The notes below the pieces were generated by a model that searched no databases, was not told the origin of the DNA, and worked only from the letters and a program-made list of their open reading frames with translations. Source: Oscillospiraceae bacterium (GTDB taxonomy: Bacteria > Bacillota > Clostridia > Oscillospirales > Ruminococcaceae). Taken from it: a stretch of 41,423 nucleotides of DNA. The stretch's first letter is position 1. Each line of letters begins with the position of its first letter. A program made the position numbers and the translations under genes. Below, in pieces: positions 8,413-16,826 of this stretch. The stretch covers positions 1 to 41,423 of the forward strand of contig JALEJO010000059.1 in the NCBI GenBank assembly GCA_022769365.1. Direction: 5' to 3'.

Positions 8413-8784
8413 ATGAGAAGATTTAATGTAACTGTAAATGGTAATGCATACGATGTTGCTGTTGAAGAAATAACAGACGGTTCAGCTCCTGCACCTGTTG
8501 CAGCAGCTCCTAAAAAAGCAGCACCTGCTCCAAAGGCAGCTCCAGCCGCTCCTAAAGCAGCAGCCGGTGCAGGCGAAAAGGTTTCAGCTCCTATGCCTGG
8601 TACTATCCTTGATATAAAAGTTTCAAACGGCGATGCTGTTAAAAAAGGACAAGTTATCATGGTCCTTGAAGCTATGAAGATGGAAAACGATATTGTTGCT
8701 CCTTGCGACGGCAGTGTTACAAGCATTCTTGTAAACAAGGGTGATTCTGTTAACTCATCAGATACACTTGCAACAATCGGCTAA
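8413..8784 (+). CDS. Biotin carboxyl carrier protein (1.3S / decarboxylase gamma type)
   Basis: A 123-residue biotin carrier that shuttles carboxybiotin between the two flanking carboxyltransferases. A short N-terminal segment (1-22) is followed by a flexible Ala/Pro-rich linker (about 24-54) and a biotinyl domain. The biotin attachment motif EAMKMEND has Lys89, 34 residues from the C-terminus, the usual distance. It begins 53 bases after the carboxyltransferase, with GGTGG before the ATG. The layout is that of glutaconyl-CoA/methylmalonyl-CoA decarboxylase gamma subunits and of the transcarboxylase 1.3S subunit. Confidence 0.93.
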   Translation: MRRFNVTVNGNAYDVAVEEITDGSAPAPVAAAPKKAAPAPKAAPAAPKAAAGAGEKVSAPMPGTILDIKVSNGDAVKKGQVIMVLEAMKMENDIVAPCDGSVTSILVNKGDSVNSSDTLATIG

Positions 8785-8860
8785 TTGAAGCCCTAAAGAA
8801 TCTGTTCGGTACGATTCGGACAGGCTCTGAAAAATTTCTAATCTTACAGGAAAGGATATT

Positions 8861-8876
8861 CACTTGCAATCAAGTG
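8861..8876 (+). promoter_or_regulatory. Small hairpin abutting the oadA-like ribosome-binding site
   Basis: CACTTG-CAAT-CAAGTG forms a perfect 6-bp stem that ends exactly where the AAGG at 8877-8880 begins, nine bases before the ATG. It could tune translation or mRNA stability of the third subunit. No experiment is implied. Confidence 0.45.
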
Positions 8877-8889
8877 AAGGTTATGAAAA

Positions 8890-10296
8890 ATGGCAAAAGT
8901 AAAAATTCAGGAAGTCGTTTTACGTGATGCTCATCAGTCACTCCTTGCTACACGTATGCCGATTGAAGATATGCTTCCGATTTTAGATAAAATGGATAAA
9001 ATCGGTTATGATACAATTGAATGCTGGGGCGGTGCAACATTTGATGCATGTCTCAGATTTTTGAATGAAGACCCTTGGGAAAGACTTCGTACATTAAGAA
9101 AAAATCTTCCTAACACAAAGCTTTCAATGCTTTTCCGTGGTCAGAATATGCTTGGTTACCGTCATTATGCTGATGACGTACTTGAATATTTTGTTCAGAA
9201 AATCGGTGCAAACGGTATGGACGTTATCCGTATTTTCGATGCACTCAACGATATAAGAAACCTTGAAACTGCTATCAAGGCAGCTAACAAGGAAGGTATG
9301 CACGCTCAGGTTGCTATGTCTTACACAACAGGTCCTATATTTACAGATCAGTATTATGTTGACTATGCAAAGAGAATTGAAGCAGCAGGTGCAAAGTCTA
9401 TCTGTATTAAAGATATGGCTGCACTTCTTACTCCATACAGAACAGAATCACTTGTAAAGGCTGTTAAGTCAGCTGTAAGCATTCCTGTTCACCTCCACAC
9501 ACACTACACATCAGGTCTTGCTTCAATGTGTATTTTAAAGGCTGTTGAAGCAGGTATTGACGGTGTTGATACAGCTATGTCACCTCTTGCAAACGGTACT
9601 TCACACGCACCAACAGAATCAATCGTTGCTGCACTTCAGGGTACACCTTACGATACAGGTCTTGACCTTAAGGCTTTATCTGAAATTCGTGAATACTTTA
9701 TGACTTTAAGAGAAAAATATATCAAGAGCGGACTTATTGACCCTAAGATGCTTGCAGTTGATGCAAACGCACTTATTTATCAGGTTCCTGGCGGTATGCT
9801 TTCAAACCTTCTTTCACAGCTTAAACAGGCAGGTAAGGAAGAACTCCTTGATGAAGTTCTTGCTGAAGTTCCAAGAGTTCGTGAAGATGCAGGTTCACTT
9901 CCGCTTGTTACTCCAACATCACAGATTGTTGGTACTCAGGCTGTTCTTAACGTTCTTTCAGGCGAAAGATACAAGATGGTTACAAAGGAATTCAAGGGCG
10001 TTGTTCGTGGTGAATATGGTAAAACTCCGCTTCCTATTGACCCTGCATTCCGTAAGCAGATAATAGGTGATGCTGAACCTATCGACTGCCGTCCGGCTGA
10101 CCTTCTTGAACCTGAACTCGACAAACTCCGCAAAGAAGCTGAAGCAACAGGATTCATTGAACAGGAAGAAGACGTTCTCAGCTATGCACAGTTTGGACAG
10201 GTTGCAGTTAAATTCTTTGAAAACCGCCGCAACAAGAAATATGGTCTTGACGGTGTTCATGGTGACGCTGCAAAGGGAATCCACCCTGTAGGTTAA
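8890..10296 (+). CDS. oadA: Oxaloacetate decarboxylase alpha / transcarboxylase 5S-type subunit
   Basis: A 468-residue biotin-dependent carboxyltransferase of the OadA/PycB/5S family, acting between pyruvate and oxaloacetate. The TIM-barrel active site is complete: RDAHQS (metal ligand Asp13), SICIKDMAALL with the lysine that is carbamylated in the family (Lys174), and the metal-binding HLHTHYTSG (201-209). It ends after the conserved PYC_OADA region and has no biotin domain of its own, so it must use the carrier encoded just upstream. No membrane beta subunit or biotin carboxylase is present nearby, which favours a soluble transcarboxylase over a sodium-pumping decarboxylase. Final gene of the operon. 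Confidence 0.9.
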   Translation: MAKVKIQEVVLRDAHQSLLATRMPIEDMLPILDKMDKIGYDTIECWGGATFDACLRFLNEDPWERLRTLRKNLPNTKLSMLFRGQNMLGYRHYADDVLEYFVQKIGANGMDVIRIFDALNDIRNLETAIKAANKEGMHAQVAMSYTTGPIFTDQYYVDYAKRIEAAGAKSICIKDMAALLTPYRTESLVKAVKSAVSIPVHLHTHYTSGLASMCILKAVEAGIDGVDTAMSPLANGTSHAPTESIVAALQGTPYDTGLDLKALSEIREYFMTLREKYIKSGLIDPKMLAVDANALIYQVPGGMLSNLLSQLKQAGKEELLDEVLAEVPRVREDAGSLPLVTPTSQIVGTQAVLNVLSGERYKMVTKEFKGVVRGEYGKTPLPIDPAFRKQIIGDAEPIDCRPADLLEPELDKLRKEAEATGFIEQEEDVLSYAQFGQVAVKFFENRRNKKYGLDGVHGDAAKGIHPVG

Positions 10297-10322
10297 TTAT
10301 TAACTGAAACATATAAAACAAC

Positions 10323-10352
10323 AAAGGGGGATGTTTTAACACCCCCTTTTGT
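10323..10352 (+). terminator. Intrinsic terminator of the biotin-enzyme operon
   Basis: AAAGGGGG (10323-10330) pairs with CCCCCTTT (10342-10349), followed by a short T run, 26 bases after the oadA stop. Confidence 0.85.
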
Positions 10353-10501
10353 CATATCATTGCATTTTATTTTTTTAAGTTCAAGATAGGTATCACTTAA
10401 TATGTTTTTGTATTTCAGTTATGATATCTGTTTTTTGCAACAACAAAATTTCTTATTTAAAAAAATATAATGATAATCAAATAAATGAAAGGAGAAAAAA
10501 T

Positions 10502-11443
10502 ATGCCGATTTGTATTCCTTCAGGGCTGCCTGCCTATAAAACACTTGCAAATGAAAATATATTTGTTATGAAAGGTGAAAGAGCAGAACATCAGGATATA
10601 AGACCGCTTAAAATCCTTATTTTAAATCTTATGCCTAAAAAAATTGAAACGGAAACCCAGATGATGCGTCTTTTGAGTAACTCACCTCTTCATGTTAATG
10701 TTAAACTTCTTCATGTTGAAACTCATATAAGCAAAAATACTTCAATTAATCACCTAAGCAATTTTTATATCACATTCAAGGAAATTGAAAATGAACGATT
10801 TGACGGAATGATAATCACAGGAGCTCCTGTTGAGCAGATGGATTTTGACAAGGTTGATTATTGGGACGAACTTTGCAGAATTATGGAATGGTCAAAGACT
10901 CACGTCTACTCAACAATACACGTTTGCTGGGGTGCTTTTGCAGGTCTTTATTATCACTTTGGAATTGAAAAAAGACCTCTTGAAAAAAAGCTTTTTGGTG
11001 TTTTTAAACATAGGGTTCTTGCTGAAAATTGTCCGCTTTTAAGGGGATTTGATGATGAATTTTATGTTCCTCATTCAAGATATACAGAAGTCTGGAAAGA
11101 AGATATTGAATCAAATAAATGTCTTGATGTTGTGACTTATTCTGATGATGCAGGTGTTCACATAATATCAAATAAAAATGGCAGACAGTTTTTCATAACA
11201 GGTCACAGCGAATATGACAGAAATACTCTTGCAGAAGAATATTTCAGAGATAAGGAAAAAGGAATTGATATTGATGTTCCGAAAAACTATTTTCCTGATG
11301 ATGACCCGACAAAAACTCCTGTTTTTCAATGGAGATGCCATGCAAATCTTATGTTTTCAAACTGGCTTAACTACTGCGTATATCAGGAAACACCTTTTGA
11401 CCTTAACGAACTTGACTTAATGAACTGGGAATGGGAAATATAG
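10502..11443 (+). CDS. metA: Homoserine O-acetyltransferase (MetA type)
   Basis: A 313-residue MetA that activates homoserine for methionine synthesis. Numbering falls in register with the family: catalytic Cys142 in [17 protein letters not shown], and His235 and Glu237 in [10 protein letters not shown]. The residue that sets acyl-donor preference is Glu111 (GAPVEQMDF). In studied MetA proteins Glu at 111 goes with acetyl-CoA and Gly with succinyl-CoA, so O-acetylhomoserine is the likely product. The start ATG at 10502 has GAAAGGAG; an in-frame upstream extension to 10421 is leader. I see no SAM riboswitch in the 205 bases before it. Confidence 0.95.
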   Translation: MPICIPSGLPAYKTLANENIFVMKGERAEHQDIRPLKILILNLMPKKIETETQMMRLLSNSPLHVNVKLLHVETHISKNTSINHLSNFYITFKEIENERFDGMIITGAPVEQMDFDKVDYWDELCRIMEWSKTHVYSTIHVCWGAFAGLYYHFGIEKRPLEKKLFGVFKHRVLAENCPLLRGFDDEFYVPHSRYTEVWKEDIESNKCLDVVTYSDDAGVHIISNKNGRQFFITGHSEYDRNTLAEEYFRDKEKGIDIDVPKNYFPDDDPTKTPVFQWRCHANLMFSNWLNYCVYQETPFDLNELDLMNWEWEI

Positions 11444-11448
11444 TGAAA

Positions 11449-11478
11449 TAAGGCTTGCCTTTTAAGGAGAGGCTTTTA
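11449..11478 (+). repeat. Short palindromic repeat remnant, probable metA terminator
   Basis: An imperfect palindrome centred on CCTTTTAAGG, flanked by AAGGCT and AGGCTTTT. It closely resembles the ends of the 150-base element at 22046-22195, as if both ends were joined by an internal deletion. It lies directly after metA and ends in T residues, so it may stop metA transcription. Confidence 0.5.
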
Positions 11479-11516
11479 TTCAAAAATATCTTTGCATGTA
11501 AAATTCTGCAAATATA

Positions 11517-11545
11517 TTGAAAAATTCACAAAACAGTGGTATAAT
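11517..11545 (+). promoter_or_regulatory. Sigma-A promoter of manC-cdd
   Basis: TTGAAA (11517-11522), 17 bases and TATAAT (11540-11545), 40 bases before the manC ATG. Confidence 0.85.
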
Positions 11546-11585
11546 AGTTTTAAGTACTTTTATTTCTGAAAGAGAGAACATTTTA

Positions 11586-12896
11586 ATGAATATAATTTTA
11601 TTATCAGGCGGAAGCGGCAAAAGACTCTGGCCTTTATCAAATGACATTCGTTCAAAACAGTTTATAAGAATTTTTGAAAATGAAAACGGTGAACGTGAAT
11701 CAATGGTTCAGCGTGTTTACAGACAGATTAAATCAGTTGATACAGATGCCAAAATTACCATTGCAACAAGTAAAAAACAGGCAAGTGCAATAAAAAATCA
11801 GCTTGGCGAAAAGGTTTCAATATGCACTGAACCTGCAAGACGTGATACTTTTCCTGCAATTGCCCTTGCGTCTGCTTTTTTGAAAGATAAAGAAAATATC
11901 GGACTTGACGAACCTGTTATCGTTTGCCCTGTTGACCCGTTCGTTGATGATGATTATTTTGAAGCAATAAAAAATCTTTCTTCACTCGTTGAAAAAGGCG
12001 ATTTTAAGCTTAATCTTATGGGTGTTGAACCTGATGAACCAAGTGAAAAATTCGGCTATATCATTCCTGAAACAAAAGATGCACATTCAAAAGTTGCTGA
12101 ATTTAAGGAAAAACCTGACACTGAAACAGCTAAAAAATATATTGCTGATGGTGCTTTGTGGAACTGCGGAATTTTCGGCTTTAAACTTGGCTATCTTCTT
12201 GATATTGCCCATAAACTCATTGATTTCACAGATTACAGCGACCTTTACAATAAATATGAAACACTTACAAAAATAAGTTTTGATTATGCTGTTGTTGAAA
12301 AAGAATCTGCTATTCAGGTAATGCGTTTCAATGGCAGATGGAAAGATGTTGGAAGCTGGAACACTTTCACAGATGAACTCCAAAATAAAATTGTCGGCAA
12401 CTGCATCACAGATGACAAATGCGATAATACAAGCATTTTAAATGAACTTAATATTCCTATCCTTGTCATGGGTATGAAAGATGCTGTCATCGCTGCAAGT
12501 TCAGATGGTATTCTTGTTTCTTCAAGAGAAGAAAGCGACAAAATAAAGCCTTATGTTGACAAAATGGATAATATGGCTATGTTTGAAGAAAAGTCATGGG
12601 GTAATTATACTGTTCTTGATATTCAGGACGGCAATATGACTGTTAAAATTACTTTAAGAAAAGGTCAGCAGCTTTCATATCACAGTCACGAACTTCGTGA
12701 TGAAGTCTGGACCATTGTTTCAGGTACAGGCTACGCCGTTATTGACGGAGTAAAAAAAGAACTTGCACCAGGTGATACACTTATGATTAAATCAGGTATA
12801 AAGCACAAAGCTTTTGCCGAAACCGAACTTTGCATAATCGAAAATCAGATAGGTATGAAATTATTTGCCTCTGATAAAATAAAATATGATGAATGA
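11586..12896 (+). CDS. manC: Mannose-1-phosphate guanylyltransferase with C-terminal cupin (ManC type)
   Basis: A 436-residue sugar-nucleotide enzyme predicted to make GDP-mannose from mannose-1-phosphate and GTP. The nucleotidyltransferase domain opens with LLSGGSGKRLWPLSND (residues 5-20) and continues with FKEKPD and a GRWKDVGSW segment. The C-terminal domain (about 340-430) is a type II phosphomannose isomerase-like cupin, with YHSHELRDEVW, SGTGYAVIDG and PGDTLMI. It is a little shorter than the usual roughly 470 residues. The ATG at 11586 is weakly served by GAGAGAAC. Its 3' end overlaps the next gene by 11 bases. Confidence 0.88.
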   Translation: MNIILLSGGSGKRLWPLSNDIRSKQFIRIFENENGERESMVQRVYRQIKSVDTDAKITIATSKKQASAIKNQLGEKVSICTEPARRDTFPAIALASAFLKDKENIGLDEPVIVCPVDPFVDDDYFEAIKNLSSLVEKGDFKLNLMGVEPDEPSEKFGYIIPETKDAHSKVAEFKEKPDTETAKKYIADGALWNCGIFGFKLGYLLDIAHKLIDFTDYSDLYNKYETLTKISFDYAVVEKESAIQVMRFNGRWKDVGSWNTFTDELQNKIVGNCITDDKCDNTSILNELNIPILVMGMKDAVIAASSDGILVSSREESDKIKPYVDKMDNMAMFEEKSWGNYTVLDIQDGNMTVKITLRKGQQLSYHSHELRDEVWTIVSGTGYAVIDGVKKELAPGDTLMIKSGIKHKAFAETELCIIENQIGMKLFASDKIKYDE

Positions 12897-13281
12897 TAAA
12901 TACAAAAAATTATATGAAATTGCATTAAAACAGCGTGATTTTTCCTACTCCCCCTACTCGCATTTCAGCGTTGGGGCTGCACTTCTTTGCACTGATGGAA
13001 CTATTTATACAGGCTGCAACATTGAAAATTCTTCTTTTTCAATGACAAATTGTGCTGAAAGGACTGCTGTTTTCAAAGCTGTTTCAGAAGGTCACAAAGA
13101 TTTTGAAGCTATTGCCGTCGCAGGAGGTAAAACAGGTTTGGAAGATGAACTTTGCTACCCTTGTGGAGCGTGTCTGCAAGTCCTGAATGAGTTTTGCAAT
13201 GGCAGTTTCAAAATTATACTAAAGAATAAAGAAGCCTTCTTAAAAAGCCTTCTGCCGTGTAATTTCACGCTTGATAAATAA
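12886..13281 (+). CDS. cdd: Cytidine deaminase
   Basis: A 131-residue cytidine/deoxycytidine deaminase of the pyrimidine salvage pathway. Zinc site and catalytic base are intact: NCAERTA (Cys56, Glu58) and YPCGACLQ (Cys93, Cys96). The substrate segment SHFSVGAAL is present. It starts with two in-frame ATGs (12886, 12889) inside the end of manC and has no evident ribosome-binding site, so translational coupling to manC is likely. The pairing with a GDP-mannose enzyme has no obvious metabolic logic. Confidence 0.95.
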   Translation: MMNDKYKKLYEIALKQRDFSYSPYSHFSVGAALLCTDGTIYTGCNIENSSFSMTNCAERTAVFKAVSEGHKDFEAIAVAGGKTGLEDELCYPCGACLQVLNEFCNGSFKIILKNKEAFLKSLLPCNFTLDK

Positions 13282-13285
13282 AATC

Positions 13286-13320
13286 AACTCCCGTCCATAT
13301 TTTTGAACGGGAGTTTTTAT
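13286..13320. terminator. Bidirectional terminator between cdd and the solute-binding protein gene
   Basis: A perfect 9-bp stem (AACTCCCGT 13286-13294, ACGGGAGTT 13307-13315) is followed by a T run on the plus strand and a T-rich run on the minus strand. It serves both converging genes. Confidence 0.9.
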
Positions 13321-13328
13321 TTAATATT

Positions 13329-14615
13329 CTACTTTGATTCTCTTTTCAGAACTTCCATAAGGTCTTTTGAGGCTTGCTCAGTTGTGTAATCTGTGTATAA
13401 AACTTTATTTACACAATCATAGAAACTCTGGATTATATCTGAATTTTCAAAATATGGGCTGACTTTTGTCACAATATCCATATTTTCATCAAGCTTTTTG
13501 TATGCATCATATTGAATGCCCTGAAGAAGATTTTCTTCCTTTAAAATTTCATCTGCTTTTTTGCTTACAGGTATTCCCTTTTCAATACCCTGTTTTTCTG
13601 CCATTTCCTTGCTGTTTAACAAAAAGTCAAGAAGCATTGCAGACTCTTCAGGATATTCCGTATTGGCACTTATTGCATACATTGTTGCAGGTTTTACATA
13701 CCACTCTGTCTTTTTAATATCTTCATCATAAAGATAATCGCCTATAACTATGTCGTATCCATTTTCTTTTGCATTGGCAAAAGAATTATCTCCGTCGCTT
13801 ATCCACATCAAAGCACCTGCATATACACCTGTACTGATGTTATTCTTATCATAGCTGCTTAAATCAGGAACTACCTTATTTTCTACAAGGTCAACACCAT
13901 ATTTAATGACATCTGAAAGATTTTCTTCATCAAACTTTATGTTGTTTGAATCATCATAAATATGCTTGCCTGATTTTGCTTCTTCAAGTGAAACGCACAA
14001 GAACCATAAACCTTTATTTGCACAAGACAACGGATAAACACCATCTTTTGACATAACTTCAGCCGCTTTATAAAGGTCTTGTATCGTTTTTGGAATTTCA
14101 AGATTATATGAATCAAAAACAGTCTTGTTATAGTATGGAGTCATTGCATTAAGTGCAATAGGTATGGCTTCAAGTTTGCCGTCCTCCATACCATATTCAA
14201 GAATATCATCTGAAAATTGCGACAAGTCAACTATATCAGAAAGTTCATTTATATCATAAAATTTCTGTACTGTATCAGAATATTTATTTATCCACGCATA
14301 ATTTATTTGCATTACATCTGCCTCAGTGGCTGATGCAACTTCTATATCCATTCTTTTTTCGTAACCTGTCCAGTCACTGTATTTTGTTTCAACTTTTATA
14401 TTCGGGTGAAGATTTTCAAATGTCTGCACAGCATCAAGAGTGTACTGATTTCTTGCATCTGTTCCCCACCATGAAAGAGAAATATTTGAATACTTTTTCT
14501 GTTTGCTTATATCTATATCTTCTTTTTTTGTACATCCCGCTGTGATACCTGTAAGCATTGCAGCAAATACAAGAACAGAAGTTCTTACTATACCGAATTT
14601 TTTTAGTTTAACCAA
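13329..14615 (-). CDS. Extracellular solute-binding lipoprotein (carbohydrate family 1 type)
   Basis: A 428-residue substrate-binding protein of the kind used by sugar ABC importers. The N-terminus is a lipoprotein signal, with a hydrophobic segment (10-24) and lipobox ITAGC with the lipidated Cys28. The mature part has the SBP_bac family pattern: SLSWWGTDARN, FENLHPNIKVETKYSDWTGYEKR, and Trp/Tyr-rich stretches later. No permease or ATPase gene is adjacent. It lies 15 bases after a membrane diguanylate cyclase in the same transcript, so a sensory role as a ligand-presenting partner is a reasonable inference. The TTG start has AAAGGTG eight bases upstream. Confidence 0.85.
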   Translation of the reverse strand: MVKLKKFGIVRTSVLVFAAMLTGITAGCTKKEDIDISKQKKYSNISLSWWGTDARNQYTLDAVQTFENLHPNIKVETKYSDWTGYEKRMDIEVASATEADVMQINYAWINKYSDTVQKFYDINELSDIVDLSQFSDDILEYGMEDGKLEAIPIALNAMTPYYNKTVFDSYNLEIPKTIQDLYKAAEVMSKDGVYPLSCANKGLWFLCVSLEEAKSGKHIYDDSNNIKFDEENLSDVIKYGVDLVENKVVPDLSSYDKNNISTGVYAGALMWISDGDNSFANAKENGYDIVIGDYLYDEDIKKTEWYVKPATMYAISANTEYPEESAMLLDFLLNSKEMAEKQGIEKGIPVSKKADEILKEENLLQGIQYDAYKKLDENMDIVTKVSPYFENSDIIQSFYDCVNKVLYTDYTTEQASKDLMEVLKRESK

Positions 14616-14630
14616 TTATTTCACACCTTT

Positions 14631-16127
14631 TCACTGCATTTTATGCTGGAATGTAAGCTGATTTTTTCCATTGTTTTTAGAGTAATACACCGCTTTATCT
14701 GCTAATTTGAAAAGTTCAGCAGATGAAATTTTTTCACAGCTTGTTCCAACACTCAAAGTAACATTGTAACCTATTGTTTTACCAAAAGCTTCAATATCTC
14801 TTTTAACTGTTTCGTAGTAACTCAGTATATATTTTTCGTAATTTTCCGTACAAGGCTTTATTTTATCAGGAAGAGTTATCATAACAGAAAACTCATCACC
14901 GCCTATTCTTCCGGCAAATCCGTTTTCAAGAAAAGCATTTTTAAGAATATGTGCGACTCCGACAATTACCTGATCGCCGACAGCGTGTCCCATTGTATCA
15001 TTTACTTTTTTGAAATTATCAATGTCTATTATCCATAATGAATGATTTTTGTCGGTTTCCTGCGTAAGAAGTTCTTCGCATTTTTCCTGATATGTCATTT
15101 TATTGTAAATGCCTGTAAGCAAATCTGTGTCAACTTTTATATTAAGATTATCAACTATATTTCTTACAGGTCTTGACATTATCTTTGTTATAATCGCAAC
15201 CGCTAAAACAGAAAGCAGAATAGCAAAAAATCCAACAAGCATAGTATATCTTCTTGTTTCCTGATTTTCTGCAAGTACAACTGACGTTGGAATTGAACAT
15301 ATAATTTTCCAGTCATCGCCACAAGTTCCTACTGAAACTATGTATGAATTATTTGTTACAATTGCAGAATCCTGCGACTGTATCAAATCCGCTATATCAA
15401 GAGAAAGCGTATTACCTATTTCTTCTGATTCAGATGAATATATCATAGTGTTGCTTGAATCAACAAGGCGTATTGTCATATCGCTCATATTTTCAGACCT
15501 TGCAAAAATGCTTTCAAGTTCTGTTACATAAAATGATGTGATAAGTATTGCATCATCATTAAGACGCTTTGCATAATAAAGTCTTACGAACTCATCATCA
15601 TTTGAAGAAAACCAGCCGTCGTTTGTTCTCTGTCTTGTAACAACATCTTTCATTACATCATAAAGCTTGTTTTCATAAACAGAAGTTGTTCCCTTTGAAA
15701 TTTTGCCGACTGTGTGTTCATCACTGTAAACAACAGCAAAATCGCAATAGTTCTCCATAAGCGATAACTCTATAAGTTTATTTGATATTGCATCTTCTAT
15801 CTGAATTTTATCGTATTCATCATATTTATCTTTTACAGGATCATACTGATAAGCCACAACATCATTATAAACAGGTTCAGTTGAAAAAACAAGCGTACTT
15901 GTGTTTTCAATTGTTTTAAGGTAGTTATCAATATTAATTTCCATCTGAACATCTATTGTTGAAATCAAAGAACTTACTTTCTTTTTCAGTACACTGCTTG
16001 ATTTGCTTAAAGAATTAAATACAACTACAAGTATAGAAACGAATATTATAATTATAAATGCGACTGTTGTTAATATCTGAAATCCGAGAACTCTTCTCTG
16101 TGATTCTCCTGATTTACTTTTTTTCAT
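14631..16127 (-). CDS. Membrane diguanylate cyclase with extracellular dCache-like sensor
   Basis: A 498-residue GGDEF protein predicted to make c-di-GMP from two GTP. Membrane helix 1 is at about 16-37. A roughly 250-residue extracellular region (about 40-290) looks like a double Cache sensor, and membrane helix 2 is at about 295-315. The catalytic domain follows: DTDLLTGIYNK, DIDNFKKVND, GRIGGDEF with GGDEF at 409-413, and SVGTS. The RxxD inhibitory site expected just before GGDEF is absent (the sequence there is LENG), so product inhibition through that site is unlikely. It is first in a two-gene unit with the solute-binding lipoprotein. The ATG follows GGAGG. Confidence 0.92.
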   Translation of the reverse strand: MKKSKSGESQRRVLGFQILTTVAFIIIIFVSILVVVFNSLSKSSSVLKKKVSSLISTIDVQMEINIDNYLKTIENTSTLVFSTEPVYNDVVAYQYDPVKDKYDEYDKIQIEDAISNKLIELSLMENYCDFAVVYSDEHTVGKISKGTTSVYENKLYDVMKDVVTRQRTNDGWFSSNDDEFVRLYYAKRLNDDAILITSFYVTELESIFARSENMSDMTIRLVDSSNTMIYSSESEEIGNTLSLDIADLIQSQDSAIVTNNSYIVSVGTCGDDWKIICSIPTSVVLAENQETRRYTMLVGFFAILLSVLAVAIITKIMSRPVRNIVDNLNIKVDTDLLTGIYNKMTYQEKCEELLTQETDKNHSLWIIDIDNFKKVNDTMGHAVGDQVIVGVAHILKNAFLENGFAGRIGGDEFSVMITLPDKIKPCTENYEKYILSYYETVKRDIEAFGKTIGYNVTLSVGTSCEKISSAELFKLADKAVYYSKNNGKNQLTFQHKMQ

Positions 16128-16162
16128 TTACAGACCTCCGATATATAGTCATTACTCATTTA

Positions 16163-16191
16163 ATTATACAATAAAATGGAAAAAAAATCAA
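16163..16191 (-). promoter_or_regulatory. Sigma-A promoter of the cyclase/solute-binding protein pair
   Basis: TTGATT (16186-16191), 17 bases and TATAAT (16163-16168) on the minus strand, 36 bases before the cyclase ATG. Confidence 0.8.
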
Positions 16192-16265
16192 GTGATTTAC
16201 TAAAAATTTATGAAAAATATATAACATCAGACTGATATTTTTTATAAAATGCTGTTTTAAAATAA

Positions 16266-16291
16266 AAAGGGAACTTAAAAAAGTTCCCTTT
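16266..16291 (-). terminator. Intrinsic terminator of the flavodoxin gene
   Basis: A perfect 11-bp stem (16266-16276 with 16281-16291) has an AAAA loop and is followed by a T run on the minus strand. Confidence 0.88.
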
Positions 16292-16338
16292 AAAGTAATG
16301 TAATGGAATTTTTAATTGAATAATCTTAAATATCTGAA

Positions 16339-16746
16339 TTACTTGGCAAAATCTGCACCAAATTCCTTGCACTTTGCAAGACCGTCATCATCAGGTGTTT
16401 CATTTATTATAAGACCTTCACCTGTGAAAATTTTTGCTCCGTCGTTTTCAGCTCTTTCAACCCATGAACGCATCCATTCGCCGTCACCCCAGCCGTATGA
16501 ACCGAAAAGGGCTATATCCTTACCATTAAGGTCGCCTTCGATTGATTCAAAGAAAGGTTCAAATTCATCTTCTTCAAGTACTTCTGCACCCATTGCAGGG
16601 CATCCAAATGCTATTTTATCATAATCAGCAATATTTCCGCTGAAATCTGAAACGCTGAATAAATCAGCTCCTGCACCCTCTGCAATAGCATTTGCCATTG
16701 CTTCTGTATTGCCTGTACCACTCCAATAAATAACTGCTGTTTTCAT
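16339..16746 (-). CDS. Flavodoxin
   Basis: A 135-residue short-chain flavodoxin, an FMN-binding electron carrier of the cytosol. The phosphate loop SGTGNT is at 9-14. The later flavin-contacting segments GCPAMGAEVLEEDEFEPF and GSYGWGDGEWM are clear. The ATG is preceded by AGGAGG. It sits 80 bases after DUF3793 on the same strand, as last gene of a DUF2325-DUF3793-flavodoxin group. Flavodoxins commonly replace ferredoxin when iron is scarce, which fits the operator-like sites upstream of this group. Confidence 0.95.
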   Translation of the reverse strand: MKTAVIYWSGTGNTEAMANAIAEGAGADLFSVSDFSGNIADYDKIAFGCPAMGAEVLEEDEFEPFFESIEGDLNGKDIALFGSYGWGDGEWMRSWVERAENDGAKIFTGEGLIINETPDDDGLAKCKEFGADFAK

Positions 16747-16826
16747 TTTTATTTCCTCCTGAATTTCTACTTTACACCATTAATATGCAAAGTTATCTAA
16801 TAATTCTGTATCGACACAGATTATTG

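Noticed and set aside
10297..10501. SAM riboswitch upstream of metA
   Set aside because: Only the oadA terminator and AT-rich sequence are seen. None of the SAM-I core segments occur.
16796..16826. Terminator between DUF3793 and flavodoxin
   Set aside because: Only a 5-bp stem (TCTGT/ACAGA) without a proper T run; too weak to call.
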